Assembly (NCBI GenBank): GCA_017421145.1
Contig: JAFOTA010000236.1
Span: 1 to 8,734, forward strand
Origin: Treponema sp.
GTDB lineage: Bacteria > Spirochaetota > Spirochaetia > Treponematales > Treponemataceae
Length of the DNA stretch: 8,734 bases
Reading direction: 5' to 3'
In this document: positions 8,085-8,734 of the stretch, one piece after another
Position numbering within the stretch: position 1 is the stretch's first letter
Layout of the letters: each line of letters starts with the position of its first letter
Notes under the pieces: generated by a model
Databases searched by the model: none
What the model was told of the DNA's origin: nothing
What the model saw: only the letters and a program-made list of their open reading frames with translations
Translations under genes and position numbers: made by a program

Positions 8085-8725
8085 CAGCAGTTTTCTCCGC
8101 TTGCAAAATCTTCACCGGAAGACACGGCCGTATTTTCCAGTGCCTTGAGGTAATCCCTGTACATGGCGGCCTTTTCGTAATCTTCGCTTGCTATGGCCTG
8201 CTCAAGCTTGTTCTGTAAAATCATCCTGTCGTTAAGTACGGAATGCACGGTTGAAAGCCTTTCGGGAAGAGAGCCTGAATATGTTCCGCAGATTCCCTTG
8301 CGTTCAAGGTAGCGCCTTATGTCAGCCTTGAAAATGGCATAGCATTCAGGACAACCGACTTTGCCAGTCCTCTTGAATTCGGCGACCGCAGTTCCGCATA
8401 CAGGACAGACCCTTGAATTGTCGGCCTGCAGCCTCTTTGACGCCATTGCAAGTTCCTTGAAAAGTCCTCCGATGGAAGCTTCAATGCTTTTAGGGTCGCT
8501 GCTGATCCCGCGTTCAAGCGCACATTCCATGCACATATTTATCTTTCGTTTTTGTCCTGTACCGCTGACCTGCTCCATGTAGATTGCGGCTTCCCGTTCA
8601 TGGCAAAAATCACATAACATATAAAAGCTTTTCAGCGAGTCAAGTTTTGTCCCATTTTGATCCATTAAACCGTCTTCCAAAAATCTTTCATACGGTTTCG
8701 AGTTATGCAGTATAAAATAAGCCAT
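8084..8725 (-). CDS. mcsA: McsA-like zinc-finger protein with UVR motif, partner of McsB/ClpC
   Basis: In Bacillus, McsA activates and tethers McsB and helps ClpC. This 213-residue protein shows the McsA order: a first four-cysteine zinc finger (C38, C41, C65, C68; CDFC then CMEC), a second (C107, C110, C125, C128; CPVC then CPEC), and a C-terminal UVR motif (about 164-198, with EDYEKAAMYRD) that matches the one in ClpC. Bacillus McsA starts almost at the first finger (MICQECHERP), matching MLCDFCHERE at residue 36 here, so this frame carries about 35 extra N-terminal residues. Starts at 8725 (213 aa), 8665 (193 aa) and 8620 (178 aa) are all possible. Only a weak GGA lies ahead of 8725, GGAAG lies about 8 bases ahead of 8665, and nothing clear precedes 8620. 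It is the first gene of the operon visible; no ctsR is seen because the window ends 9 bases upstream. Confidence 0.88.
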   Translation of the reverse strand: MAYFILHNSKPYERFLEDGLMDQNGTKLDSLKSFYMLCDFCHEREAAIYMEQVSGTGQKRKINMCMECALERGISSDPKSIEASIGGLFKELAMASKRLQADNSRVCPVCGTAVAEFKRTGKVGCPECYAIFKADIRRYLERKGICGTYSGSLPERLSTVHSVLNDRMILQNKLEQAIASEDYEKAAMYRDYLKALENTAVSSGEDFASGENC

Positions 8726-8734
8726 ATTAATCCA

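Overview
The window reads as chromosome from an anaerobic bacterium with strong Shine-Dalgarno signals and moderate base composition. My best guess is a Treponema-like spirochaete, with moderate confidence and from protein character only: an mcsA-mcsB-clpC cluster, a stand-alone enolase gene rather than the glycolytic operon usual in Firmicutes, and a NifU-like/GGGtGRT pair. A Firmicute is the main alternative. I see no insertion sequence, phage gene, rRNA, tRNA or CRISPR array.

Layout. Left block, minus strand (1-1520): a NifU-like iron-sulfur scaffold gene followed 3 bases later by a GGGtGRT-family gene that runs off the left edge; the ribosome-binding site of the second lies in the last codons of the first. 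Divergent control region (1521-1779): no gene, but a near-consensus sigma-70 promoter for enolase, a perfect 14-bp palindrome at the predicted transcription start, and a 22-bp sequence present twice in direct orientation on either side of the promoter. Plus strand (1780-3093): enolase, complete with all catalytic residues. Right block, minus strand (3111-8725), in transcription order: mcsA, mcsB, clpC, a PRPP-type phosphoribosyltransferase and rnhB. Gaps are -1, 18, 42 and 3 bases, so this looks like one operon; it converges on enolase with only 17 bases between stop codons.

How the genes work together. McsA (two zinc fingers plus a UVR motif), McsB (arginine kinase family) and ClpC (Hsp100 unfoldase) form in Bacillus a system that phosphorylates arginines on damaged proteins and hands them to ClpCP for degradation. 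Here ClpC looks fully functional, with both phosphoarginine-binding glutamates and the ClpP-docking VGF loop. The McsB homologue, although an intact gene, has substitutions at almost every residue of the phosphagen-kinase active site that can be recognised by motif alignment. It is therefore predicted to be a pseudokinase or a kinase with very different chemistry. This is the most interesting point in the window. The left-hand NifU-like/GGGtGRT pair is a tightly coupled unit whose second member has no known function to my knowledge.
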